Source of the DNA: Halogeometricum rufum
GTDB lineage: Archaea; Halobacteriota; Halobacteria; Halobacteriales; Haloferacaceae
Direction of reading: 5' to 3'
Assembly: GCF_900112175.1 (NCBI RefSeq)
Contig: NZ_FOYT01000001.1
Span: 434,001-498,000 of the forward strand
DNA: 64,000 bases
Position 1 is the first letter of the stretch; each line of letters begins with the position of its first letter. The position numbers and the translations under genes were made by a program. This document shows, one piece after another, positions 25,725 to 34,093 of this stretch. The notes beneath the pieces were generated by a model. That model made no database searches, was not told the DNA's origin, and worked only from the letters and a program-made list of their open reading frames with translations.

Positions 25725-25863
25725 TACCGGTGGCTCAGGATGCAGCGACAAAAGAGGTTCCGGAACGGTGCGTTCTCGCCGTGCGTCGCCCGACGAGCGG
25801 TCGTCGGGTCGCTCGGCCACAACACTAGTCCGTCGCGGCACGCTCGTTCGAACGAGACCGAAC

Positions 25864-27552
25864 GTGCGCGAACTACAGAACGTGGACGGCCTGCATCCTC
25901 GGGACCTCTCGCAGCGACAGCGACTGCTCGTGGTCTACGTGCTCGGCCTCGTCGCCGTCGTCCTGTCCTACACCGCCCTCTACAACTTCGGGATGCGAGC
26001 GTACGAGAGCCGACCGCAGTCGGTGTTCCGCTCCTTCCAGGCCGTTCTCGCGACGCTCACGACGACCGGATACGGAGCGGACGCGCCGTGGACGACGCCC
26101 GAGATGAACGTGTTCCTCGGACTCGTGCAGGTGACCGGCGTCGTCATCGGGTTCGTGACGCTGCGCGTGCTCATCATCCCCCTCTTCGAACGCGCGCCGC
26201 TCTCCCTCGACGACAGGCTCTCGAAGAAGGAGGGCCACGTCGTCGTCGCCGAGTACCGGCGCGATACGGACCTCCTCCTCGACGAACTGGAGGCGCGGGA
26301 CGTCGGTTACGTCCTCCTCGAATCCGACCAGACGGAGGCGAAACGCCTCTCCGACGAGGGCTATCAGGCGATTCACGGCGACCCCGAGAATCCGTCTGAC
26401 CTCGACCGGGCGTCCGTCGAGGAGGCGTCGCTCCTCGTCGCCGACGCGGGCGACCGGAACGCGAGCATCGTCCTGACCGCTATGGAGGCGAACGAGGGCC
26501 TCCGAACGGTCAGCTTCGCGACGTCGCCCCGCCGCAACCCGGCGTTCACCGAACTCGGCGTCGACCGAAGCGTCGCCCCGCACGCGCTCATCGGACGGCG
26601 ACTGGCGGAGAAGGCGACGACCCCCGTCGCCGTCGACGTGGCGGGAGAGGGAGACGGAACGGAAGACGGGGGCGAAGACGCCGGCTCGGTCGAGGTCCGC
26701 GAACTCCTCGTCCGGCGCGGCAGTCCCCTGCACGGCGTCCGCGTCGGCGACTCACCGCTCGCGGACCGCTCCGACCTGACGGTCGTCGCCGGGTGGTTCG
26801 ACGGCGAACTCAGACTGCCGCCGTCTCCCGACGACGAACTCTCCCCGAACACCGTGCTGATCGTCGCCGGGCCGGAGCGGGCGATAGCGGGGGCGACCGC
26901 CGACCTGTCGAACCTCCGAGCGCCGCGGGAGGAGCGGAACGAGCGGATCGTCGTCGCCGGTAACGGCGAGGGCGGACGGGCGGCCCGCGACGCGATTCCG
27001 GACGACGTCGCGGTCACGACCGTCGACAGCGACCCGGATACGCACCCGGACGTCGTCGGCGACGTCACCGAACCCAAGACGCTCCGTCAGGCGGGCGTCG
27101 GGGGGGCGTCGGCGCTCATCGTGACGGTCGACGACGACGCGACGGCCCTCCTGGCGGTTGCGACGGCCCGGTCGCTCTCCGCCGACGTGGAGATACTCGT
27201 CCGGGTGACCGACGCGGGGAAGGAGTCGCCGGCGTTCGGGGCCGGCGCGGACTACGTCCTCTCGATTCAACGGGCGTGCGCCCGGCTGGTCGCTGCGGAG
27301 GTCGGCGGGGACCCGGTCGTCGACCCCGTCAGCCGGATTCGACTCGTCCGCGCCGACGCGGACTCGTTCGTCGGCGAGTCACTCTCGTCGGCGCGCCGGG
27401 ACGGCGGATGCGGGTGGACCGTCGTCGGCGTTGTCCGCGACGGGACCGTCGAGATGGACGAACGGACGACGGTCGAACCGGACGACGTGGTCGTCGTCGC
27501 GGGGAGCGACGACGCGGTGCGCGAGTTCGAGGGGACGGCGGAGGAGGGGTAA
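25864..27552 (+). CDS. Two-TM potassium channel with tandem TrkA-N/TrkA-C (RCK) domains
   Basis: 562 residues from GTG. Two membrane helices (about 24-44 and 78-100) flank a pore loop with the K+ filter TTTGYG. The cytoplasmic part has an RCK domain (HVVVAEYRRDTDLLLDEL), a TrkA-C, then a second RCK (RIVVAGNGEGGRAARDAI) and a final TrkA-C. The glycine-rich nucleotide loops are degenerate (AEYRRD; GNGEGG), so NAD binding is doubtful. It should be a ligand-gated K+ channel of MthK type, relevant to a K+-accumulating halophile. Confidence 0.9.
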   Translation: MRELQNVDGLHPRDLSQRQRLLVVYVLGLVAVVLSYTALYNFGMRAYESRPQSVFRSFQAVLATLTTTGYGADAPWTTPEMNVFLGLVQVTGVVIGFVTLRVLIIPLFERAPLSLDDRLSKKEGHVVVAEYRRDTDLLLDELEARDVGYVLLESDQTEAKRLSDEGYQAIHGDPENPSDLDRASVEEASLLVADAGDRNASIVLTAMEANEGLRTVSFATSPRRNPAFTELGVDRSVAPHALIGRRLAEKATTPVAVDVAGEGDGTEDGGEDAGSVEVRELLVRRGSPLHGVRVGDSPLADRSDLTVVAGWFDGELRLPPSPDDELSPNTVLIVAGPERAIAGATADLSNLRAPREERNERIVVAGNGEGGRAARDAIPDDVAVTTVDSDPDTHPDVVGDVTEPKTLRQAGVGGASALIVTVDDDATALLAVATARSLSADVEILVRVTDAGKESPAFGAGADYVLSIQRACARLVAAEVGGDPVVDPVSRIRLVRADADSFVGESLSSARRDGGCGWTVVGVVRDGTVEMDERTTVEPDDVVVVAGSDDAVREFEGTAEEG

Positions 27553-27668
27553 GTCCGCGTCCGACTTCGAACCGAGCGCCCTCGTCGCGGTGACGGGCCG
27601 GTCCGCGACGAGTCCCGGCGCACCTGCGACCACTCTCACCGGACGCTCACGGGTTCGCGTCCGGAACA

Positions 27669-27717
27669 CTCTGTCTCGCTGAGCGAAGCGAGGCACGATG
27701 GACGCGCAGCGTCCATC
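27669..27717. terminator. Two hairpins between convergent genes
   Basis: CTCGCT/AGCGAG (27675-27680 and 27687-27692) and a perfect 9-bp stem GATGGACGC/GCGTCCATC (27697-27705 and 27709-27717, loop GCA) lie between the converging K+ channel and etfA genes. No U-tract follows, so a role in transcript ending is inferred from place only; a dispersed palindromic repeat is the alternative. Confidence 0.45.
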
Positions 27718-27746
27718 GGGGGAACAAAAGAGGGGCTGGAAGCCGC

Positions 27747-28700
27747 TTACTGGAACTCCTCGATGAGTTCCGGCACCACCTCGAACAGGTCGCCGACGAC
27801 GCCGTAGTCGGCGATGTCGAAGATGGGCGCGTTCGGGTCGGTGTTGATGGCGACGATGGTCTCCGCGCCCTTCATCCCGGCGACGTGCTGCACCGCGCCG
27901 GAGATGCCGATGGCGATGTACACCTCCGGCGTGACGACTTTGCCCGACTGGCCGACCTGCCGGTTCTTCGGCAGCCAGCCGCTGTCCACGATGGGCCGCG
28001 AGGACGACAGCGTCGCCCCGAGGGCGTCGGCGAGTCGTTCGACGAGTTCGATGTTCTCCTCCTCCTCGATACCGCGGCCGACGGAGACGAGGACGTCCGC
28101 CTCCGTGATGTCCACGTCGCCGCCGCCGACCTCCTCGAAGCCGGTGACGCGCGACTTGACGGCGGACTCGTCGGGCGTGAACTCGAACGGCATTATCTCG
28201 GCGTCGCCGCCGTTCGAGGCGGCGACCCACTCGCCGCCGCGGACGGTGACGGCCGCGCGTTCGGCGTCGACTTCGAGGGTCGTCTCGACCTTCGACCCGT
28301 ACATCTCGCGGGTGACGGTCAGGCCGCCGTCGAACGCCACGTCGATGGCGTCGGTGACGAGGGGAAGCCCCAGACGGTTCGCCACCGCGGGGGCGTAGTC
28401 GAGGCCGTTGACCGAGTTCGGCATCAGCACGTACTGCGGGTCGTATTCGTCGGCGAGTGCGCACACCGCCTGCGTGTACACGTCGTGGTTGAACTCCTCG
28501 CCGTACTCGACGGTGTGGACCGTCGTGACGCCCTCGCGGTTCAGTTTCGTCGCGAACTCCTCGACCTCGCCGCTTATCACCGCGACGTGCAGGTCACCGC
28601 CCGTCTCGTCGGCGAGTTCGCGGCCCGCGGTCACGAGTTCGTAACTCACGTCGCGGAGTTCGCCGCGGCGGTGGTCGGCGACGGCCAGTACGGAACTCAT
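27747..28700 (-). CDS. etfA: Electron transfer flavoprotein alpha subunit
   Basis: 317 residues. The C-terminal FAD domain carries SRPIVDSGWLPKNRQVGQSG, YIAIGISGAVQH and INTDPNAPIFDIADYGVVGD, the classical ETF-alpha signatures. With EtfB it passes electrons from acyl-CoA dehydrogenases to the quinone pool. The ATG overlaps the etfB stop by 4 bp, so the two are one operon. No ETF-quinone oxidoreductase gene is adjacent. Confidence 0.95.
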   Translation of the reverse strand: MSSVLAVADHRRGELRDVSYELVTAGRELADETGGDLHVAVISGEVEEFATKLNREGVTTVHTVEYGEEFNHDVYTQAVCALADEYDPQYVLMPNSVNGLDYAPAVANRLGLPLVTDAIDVAFDGGLTVTREMYGSKVETTLEVDAERAAVTVRGGEWVAASNGGDAEIMPFEFTPDESAVKSRVTGFEEVGGGDVDITEADVLVSVGRGIEEEENIELVERLADALGATLSSSRPIVDSGWLPKNRQVGQSGKVVTPEVYIAIGISGAVQHVAGMKGAETIVAINTDPNAPIFDIADYGVVGDLFEVVPELIEEFQ

Positions 28701-29503
28701 TCCGCACCCACCCCCCTCTCTCGCAGGGCCGTCGCAAGTTTCGCGGCCTGTTCGTCGGCGTCACCGTCGAAGTACGTCGCGTCGGACACCGTCTCGGGTT
28801 CGTACATGTCGGTCAGGAACAGTTCGCTCGCGACGGCCCCGTGGTCCAGACCGAGGTCCGCGAGCGTCTTCGCCGCTATCTCCTTCGACTGGGCCTGCCG
28901 GATACCCCGCAGGCTGGCGTAGCGCGGTTCGTTGATACCGGTCTGGATGGTCAACACGGCGGGCAGGTCTATCTCGGTGAGTTCCTCGACGCCGCCCTCG
29001 AGTTCGCGGTGGACGCGGGCGACGCCGTCGTCGAGGACGCCCTCGGTGTCGAGTGCGTTGACGACCGCGCCCCACTCGTAGCCGATGGCGTCCGCGAGGG
29101 CGACGCCCGTCGCGCCGAACCCGGTGTCGTGCGCCTGCACGCCCGTCAGGACGATGTCGGGGTCCTCCTCGGCGACGACGGCTTCGAAGAGGCGCACCTT
29201 GGAGGCGACGTCGAGGAACTCCGCGGCCTCGACGTCCTCGTCCCAGACGCGCACCGCGCGGTCGACGCCCTTCGCGAGGGCCATCCGGATGGTCTCCTCG
29301 CTTCGCTCCGGGCCGATGGTCGCGGAGACGACTTCGACGTCTTCGTCGGCGGCTTCGGCGAGTTGGACGGCCGTCTCGACGGCGTACTCGTCCCACTCGT
29401 TCAGGTCGTACTCGACGTACCGCGAGTCCACGTCGAGGTCGGCTATCTCGAAGTCGTCCTCGACTTCGGCGACCTCTTTGACGGTCACGAGAACCTTCAT
29501 CAT
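28697..29503 (-). CDS. etfB: Electron transfer flavoprotein beta subunit
   Basis: 268 residues with ETF-beta features: MKVLVTVKEV start, NEWDEYAVETAVQL, VLTGVQAHDTGFG (the AMP/flavin region) and LPAVLTIQTGINEPRYASLRG, the family signature. It is the first gene of etfBA. Two consecutive Met codons make the exact start ambiguous by one residue. Confidence 0.95.
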   Translation of the reverse strand: MMKVLVTVKEVAEVEDDFEIADLDVDSRYVEYDLNEWDEYAVETAVQLAEAADEDVEVVSATIGPERSEETIRMALAKGVDRAVRVWDEDVEAAEFLDVASKVRLFEAVVAEEDPDIVLTGVQAHDTGFGATGVALADAIGYEWGAVVNALDTEGVLDDGVARVHRELEGGVEELTEIDLPAVLTIQTGINEPRYASLRGIRQAQSKEIAAKTLADLGLDHGAVASELFLTDMYEPETVSDATYFDGDADEQAAKLATALRERGVGAE

Positions 29504-29606
29504 CGACCACTACCCTCACGAGGCGGTAAATCCTTTCGGAAACCCCCTTCGAACCGCCTCGGGTTGTGCGTCTCGGCATCTCCCCCGCGCCGAACCGGCA
29601 GTCCGT

Positions 29607-30788
29607 TCAGTCGGAGCCGTCGTCGGGCAGCGAGATGAGGTTCTCGCGGCCGAGGCGCAGTTTGTTCACGCGCCCCTCGTCGGCCATCGCGGAGAGCAGT
29701 TGCGACACCTTGGCGTCGGACCAGCCCGTCTCCTTGACGATGTTCGCCTGCTTCATCCGCCCGCCGTTCCGTTCGAGCAGGTGTTCGACGCGTTCCTCGT
29801 CCGAGAGCAGCGAGAGGTCCACTTCCTCCTCGGCTTCGGACTCGTCGGCGTCGGGTTCCTCGTCGGCCCGTTCGACGGTCGGTTCGTCCGTCTGCGCGGG
29901 CGGCCCCGCGCCGACGCCGCCGTCCGACGCACCGCCGCCCGCGTCCGGCGTGGGACTCGGTTCGCCGGGCCGGCCGCCGCCCGCCCCGGTTCCGGTGCCG
30001 GACTGCCAGCGGAAGATGACCGCGGCGACGAGGAACAGGAGGGCGGCGACGACGCCGCCGCCGACGACGAGGTCCCACGGAATCTCCTGTGCGTCCTCGG
30101 TCGGCCGGTAGGTCACCACGAGGCTGTCTTCGCCCTCGAACTTCGAGGGGCCGTCGATGATGATGGCGTTGTTCTGCTGTTTCACGCGGATGCTCGTCGT
30201 GTTCGTCGCGTACCCCGGCGGCGTCTCGATGACGAGTCGCTGGTCCGCGCTCATCAGCGAGAGCCACGTCTGCGGCTCCTCGGACTCCGCGCTCGGGAGG
30301 ACGAACACGTCCCCGAGTGCGAGTCCGCCGTTCTCCGTCTCGCGCAGGAAGTTCGTCCAGCCGAACTCGGCGGTCAGCGTCCCGGTCCCGGCCGACCGGT
30401 CGACGCTGTAGTCGTACGTCGCGTTCTGAATCCGCATCTCGCGCCCGGTCGACTCGCTCGCTCGCTCGGCGATTCGACGGAATAGCTCGGCGGTCACGCC
30501 GGTGTCGCTCTCACCGCTCTCGTACTCCTGTCCGATGCGCTCGAACGCCGCCGTCTCGTTCGGCTCGTCGAGTTCGTAGCGAACCTCGACGTGCCACCGC
30601 GCGTCGCCGTCGTCCTGCAGGAACACCCGCATCACGGTCCGCGGACTGTCGTCCAGCGTCCCGTCGACCTGTGCCTGTGGGGCGGCGGACTCGGCGCCGA
30701 GCGAACCGCTGCCGGCGGTCCCCGCGGCGACGGGAGCGACGCCGGAGAACACCAAGAGGAGGGCCACGACCAACGCGGGTATCCGCAT
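29607..30788 (-). CDS. Membrane-anchored winged-helix regulator with extracellular domain
   Basis: 393 residues: a cleavable-looking signal peptide (MRIPALVVALLLVFSG), an extracytoplasmic beta-rich domain (about 45-240), one membrane helix (VVGGGVVAALLFLVAAVIF, about 253-271), an acidic Gly/Pro linker and a C-terminal winged helix (LLERNGGRMKQANIVKETGW). I recall the end domains as DUF7345 and DUF7343 (unverified). The topology suggests a one-component sensor that binds DNA from the membrane. It is divergent from a secreted-protein gene, its likeliest target by position. Confidence 0.82.
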   Translation of the reverse strand: MRIPALVVALLLVFSGVAPVAAGTAGSGSLGAESAAPQAQVDGTLDDSPRTVMRVFLQDDGDARWHVEVRYELDEPNETAAFERIGQEYESGESDTGVTAELFRRIAERASESTGREMRIQNATYDYSVDRSAGTGTLTAEFGWTNFLRETENGGLALGDVFVLPSAESEEPQTWLSLMSADQRLVIETPPGYATNTTSIRVKQQNNAIIIDGPSKFEGEDSLVVTYRPTEDAQEIPWDLVVGGGVVAALLFLVAAVIFRWQSGTGTGAGGGRPGEPSPTPDAGGGASDGGVGAGPPAQTDEPTVERADEEPDADESEAEEEVDLSLLSDEERVEHLLERNGGRMKQANIVKETGWSDAKVSQLLSAMADEGRVNKLRLGRENLISLPDDGSD

Positions 30789-30905
30789 TTGCTGAAGCTT
30801 GTACGTGGAGCGCTCAAAATGCTTTCCATCGGTACGCACGCGCCCGATTCTCGGCTTCCGTCCGAATAACGACGTTTTTTGTACTTGCCACCGTATGCAC
30901 CGGCA

Positions 30906-32291
30906 ATGAGAGCCCTCCCCGCGATGCTCGCGTTCGTCCTCGTGCTCTCCGCCGTCGCCGGGGCGACGGTTCCGGGGACGGCGTCTCTCCCCGACCGCGC
31001 GACGACGCCCGTCGACGCCGCGACCGTCGCCGCTCCCGCCCCCGACGACCGGTCGTTCGAGCACTCGACCTCCCGCTCCGACGTGTCGGTGGTGAACAAC
31101 CACACCGCCCAGAACGCGTCCATCCACGTCCTCGGCATCCCGCAGGCGCAGGTCACCCAGAGTTCGCTGGCGACGCGAACCGTCGAGTTGGGGCCGGCGC
31201 TCGCGTTCGACCACAACCGGACGGAGATGCGGATGGAGACGCTCGCGGCCGTCGACCGCATCGACGCCGCCGACTCCGAAGACCGGAAACAGCAGCTGAT
31301 ACTGCAGGAACTGACGACTATCGAGCAGGCGGCCATCTCCCTGCGCGCGAGCCAGCAGGCGGCGATTCGAGCGTACGGCGAGGGCGACATCGACTCCCGG
31401 ACGCTCCTCATCCGCCTCGCCGTCATCGACATCCACGCGCAGGCCCTGCAGGACCGCAACGAGCGAATCCAGCGCGTCGCTCGCTCGGTCCCGGACTTCT
31501 CCGTGGACGCGCGCACCGCCTCGCTCGGCCGCGAACTCGACACGTTCACCGGTCCGGTCCGCCAGCACTCGGTGGCCGTCCTCACCGGCGAGGCGGACCC
31601 GGCGCGGTTCTTCGTCCAGACGGGCACCGACAGCGTCGTCCTCAGCACGATACGCGACGACACCTACGTCCGGGAGGTGTACCGCGGCGACATCCGCCGT
31701 CGCGGGTCCGGCCTCCTCACCGACCTCGAGGCGCTGAACGCCACCTCGCAGGCGTACCCGAACGCCTTCGCGCTCCAGTTCCGGCAGAACGGCACCAACA
31801 TCGTCGGCACGGAGGACAACAGCTTCCTCGTCCGCATCCAGCACGAACGCGGCCGCCTCTACTCGTTCGTCGACAGCGGCTCCCAGCAGGTGTTCAAGGA
31901 GTTCCAGTACCGGCCGCTGGAGACGATGGAGACCGACCCGACCGAGGGCGCGGTGAAGGACGGACTCGAACTCACGGCGTACCAGACGTACCCCGGCGGT
32001 CCCGTCAGAATCACCCTCAACACCACCGAGTCGGGCGACCCCGCGGACGCGCTGATAACCGTCGGCCCGCGCGGCGGGCGGAGCGTCGTCGTCGGCGAGA
32101 CGGGGGCGGACGGGTCGCTGTGGACGATGGCGCCGGGGCAGGAGTACCAGGTGACGGCGATTCGCGGCAACTCGGTCGTGCTGCTCACCGTCGAACCGAA
32201 CGCGCCGCCGCTGGTGAACGGGAACGCGACGCAGAGCGGCAACGCCACGGCCGTCCGCCCGCCGGCCGCGGCGACGGCGGGCGCGGCGTAA
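30906..32291 (+). CDS. Secreted haloarchaeal protein of unknown function
   Basis: 461 residues with an N-terminal signal peptide (MRALPAMLAFVLVLSAVAGA). Residues ~95-200 are helical and Gln/Ala-rich (EQAAISLRASQQAAIRAYGE), followed by beta-rich sequence ending in an Ala/Pro tail. No C-terminal anchor is obvious. I recall similar exported proteins as DUF7096, unverified. The start was moved to the second Met, giving a normal signal peptide. It is upstream of the pilin-like gene on the same strand. Confidence 0.75.
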   Translation: MRALPAMLAFVLVLSAVAGATVPGTASLPDRATTPVDAATVAAPAPDDRSFEHSTSRSDVSVVNNHTAQNASIHVLGIPQAQVTQSSLATRTVELGPALAFDHNRTEMRMETLAAVDRIDAADSEDRKQQLILQELTTIEQAAISLRASQQAAIRAYGEGDIDSRTLLIRLAVIDIHAQALQDRNERIQRVARSVPDFSVDARTASLGRELDTFTGPVRQHSVAVLTGEADPARFFVQTGTDSVVLSTIRDDTYVREVYRGDIRRRGSGLLTDLEALNATSQAYPNAFALQFRQNGTNIVGTEDNSFLVRIQHERGRLYSFVDSGSQQVFKEFQYRPLETMETDPTEGAVKDGLELTAYQTYPGGPVRITLNTTESGDPADALITVGPRGGRSVVVGETGADGSLWTMAPGQEYQVTAIRGNSVVLLTVEPNAPPLVNGNATQSGNATAVRPPAAATAGAA

Positions 32292-32352
32292 CTCACGCCG
32301 ACGGCCGCGGCCGTCCGAACCTTCTTGTCCGAGAGCGCGGCCAGCGCCGACC

Positions 32353-32922
32353 GTGACGGACCGCGGACTCTCGCCGGTCGTGGGAACGCTCCTGCTGGTC
32401 GGCGTCGTGCTGGCAGCGGCGACGACGCTCGCCGTGGTGAGCGGGGACGCCGTCCTCGGCGTCGCCGCGTTCGACGCACCCACCGCACCCGAGGGCTCCG
32501 CCGCGAGCCACGGCGTCGCCGCGTCCGACGGTCCCGCGGGGGCGTTCGTCTCGTCGCCGTCCGCCGGTTGGCGGGTGGCGTTCTCGCTGTCGGTGACCGG
32601 CGACCGAGTCGCGCTGGGGTACGAGCGCGGGCCGCCGATGCGCGTCGCGGACCTCAGACTCGACGTCTCGGTGGACGGCGAACCGCTCGCGCACCAGCCG
32701 CCGGTGCCGTTCTTCTCCGCCCGGGGGTTCCGGCCGGGGCCGACCGGCCCGTTCAACGTCGGCAGCGACGGCGTGTGGACCGCGGGCGAGACCGGTTCCG
32801 TCGTCGTCGCAGGCACGAACCACCCCCGACTCGGACCCGGGCGGACCGTGACGGTGCGGCTCTACGAGCGCGGGTCGTCGCGGCCGCTGGCGACGCTGAC
32901 GGCGTCGGTCACGGACGGGTGA
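32353..32922 (+). CDS. Type IV pilin-like protein
   Basis: 189 residues from GTG. The N-terminus TDRGLSPVVGTLLLVGVVLA is the haloarchaeal class III prepilin signal: a charged leader cut by PibD, then a hydrophobic helix used for fibre assembly or membrane anchoring. The remainder is a beta-rich globular domain. It may be a minor pilin or a surface protein using the same export route. It lies about 60 bp after the secreted-protein gene. Confidence 0.8.
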   Translation: MTDRGLSPVVGTLLLVGVVLAAATTLAVVSGDAVLGVAAFDAPTAPEGSAASHGVAASDGPAGAFVSSPSAGWRVAFSLSVTGDRVALGYERGPPMRVADLRLDVSVDGEPLAHQPPVPFFSARGFRPGPTGPFNVGSDGVWTAGETGSVVVAGTNHPRLGPGRTVTVRLYERGSSRPLATLTASVTDG

Positions 32923-32937
32923 AGAGCGCGCGTCTGC

Positions 32938-33624
32938 TTACGCGTCGGTTTCGACGGGGACTTCGACCTCGGTGCCTTCGCTTGCGTCGGCCTCGTCGTC
33001 TTCGTCGGCGTCGGGGACCCGCGCGATGGTGGTGATGGCCTTCGGACTGCCCGGGTAGGCCTGCTGGATGTGGTGTTCGATGTCGACGAAGCCCGCCTCC
33101 TCGAACATCCGCTGGGCCTCGTTCTCGTCGTAGAACAGCATGATGGCGTCGGCGACGCGTTGGAACAGGCCGCTCTCGGGGTAGTCCGGTCCGACGACGA
33201 GCACGCGGTGGCCGGGTTTGACGACGCGTCTGAACTCCTCGAGGGCGTCGACCGGGTTCGGCCAGTACTCGATGGAGCCCGAGGACCAGAGGACGTCGAA
33301 CGCGTCGTCTTTGAACGGCAGGCGCTCGGCGTCGCCGCGGTAGAACGTCACCTCGTCCTCGTCGAACTTCTCGAACGCCTTCTGCATCTGGTGGATGCTC
33401 TGGTCGAGTCCGTGGACGTCGTCGGAGTAGCGCAGGAGTCCCTCGGTGGCGAACCCGGTCCCGCAGCCCACGTCGAGGACGCGGTCGTCGGGCTGGATGC
33501 CGAGCAGTTCCAGCGCTTCGTCGCGCATCTCCTCGTTCCAGATGTAGGGGTTTATCCGGTCGTACACCTTCGAGAGGTACTTGTAGAACAGCCGGGCCCG
33601 TGACTTGTTCTCGAGGACTCCCAT
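32938..33624 (-). CDS. Quinone-type SAM methyltransferase (MPBQ/MSBQ methyltransferase-like)
   Basis: 228 residues. ARLFYKYLSKVYDRINPYIW at the N-terminus and VLDVGCGTGFATEGLL (motif I), GLDQSIHQMQKAF and SSGSIEYWPNP are close to plant and cyanobacterial methyl-phytylbenzoquinol methyltransferases. A role in ring methylation of menaquinone is plausible in haloarchaea. The tail of ~25 residues is acidic. It is divergent from the ATP synthase operon, sharing its upstream region. Confidence 0.82.
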   Translation of the reverse strand: MGVLENKSRARLFYKYLSKVYDRINPYIWNEEMRDEALELLGIQPDDRVLDVGCGTGFATEGLLRYSDDVHGLDQSIHQMQKAFEKFDEDEVTFYRGDAERLPFKDDAFDVLWSSGSIEYWPNPVDALEEFRRVVKPGHRVLVVGPDYPESGLFQRVADAIMLFYDENEAQRMFEEAGFVDIEHHIQQAYPGSPKAITTIARVPDADEDDEADASEGTEVEVPVETDA

Positions 33625-33722
33625 GGGCGCGAGGTTAGGACTGGGCGGTCATAACCGTGCGGATTTGGACCGCTACGACCGAACGCGGGGACGACGGCGC
33701 CACGAGAGGTTTCCGCAAACAC

Positions 33723-33760
33723 CTTATACGCAGGTAGTGCAACGTTTCGATGATACGAGT
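33723..33760 (+). promoter_or_regulatory. Promoter of the ATP synthase operon
   Basis: CTTATA (33723-33728) lies about 35 bp before the atpH ATG; a start about 25 bp downstream would give a very short leader. This is the only strong TATA element before the atpHI genes. Confidence 0.55.
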
Positions 33761-34093
33761 ATGCCGAGACCAGAGGTTCTCGAACGGATAAAGACGGCCG
33801 AATCCGACGCCGACGACATCGTCGCCGAAGCAGAAGCCGACCGCGAGGAGCGAATCGCGGAGGCGCGACGGGAGGCCGAAGAGATCCGTCAAGAAGCCGA
33901 AGAGGAGGCAAGTGAGTACGAGTCCGAGCGTCTCGCCGAAGCTCGCGAAGAGATAGAGGAGGAGCGAGAGGCGATACTCGAAGACGGCGAGCAGGCCCGG
34001 AACCGCCTCGTCAGCGACGCCGAAGCCAACACCGAGGAGGCGGTCGAGTACGCCATCGACCAGTTCGAGGAGGCGGTGCATGCTCAGACCTGA
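33761..34093 (+). CDS. atpH: A-type ATP synthase subunit H (peripheral stalk)
   Basis: 110 residues, almost entirely charged coiled coil (AEADREERIAEARREAEE and onward), as in AhaH/subunit G-H of the archaeal peripheral stalk, which pairs with subunit E. The ATG (MPRPEVLERIKTAESDAD) follows the TATA box closely; codons further upstream overlap the promoter. It overlaps atpI by 14 bp. Confidence 0.9.
   Translation: MPRPEVLERIKTAESDADDIVAEAEADREERIAEARREAEEIRQEAEEEASEYESERLAEAREEIEEEREAILEDGEQARNRLVSDAEANTEEAVEYAIDQFEEAVHAQT

Noticed and set aside
29607-32816. A 1069-codon open frame on the minus strand
   Set aside because: Only the last 393 codons (from 30788) look like protein. The rest is antisense to the secreted and pilin-like genes and is open because of the GC-rich codon pattern.
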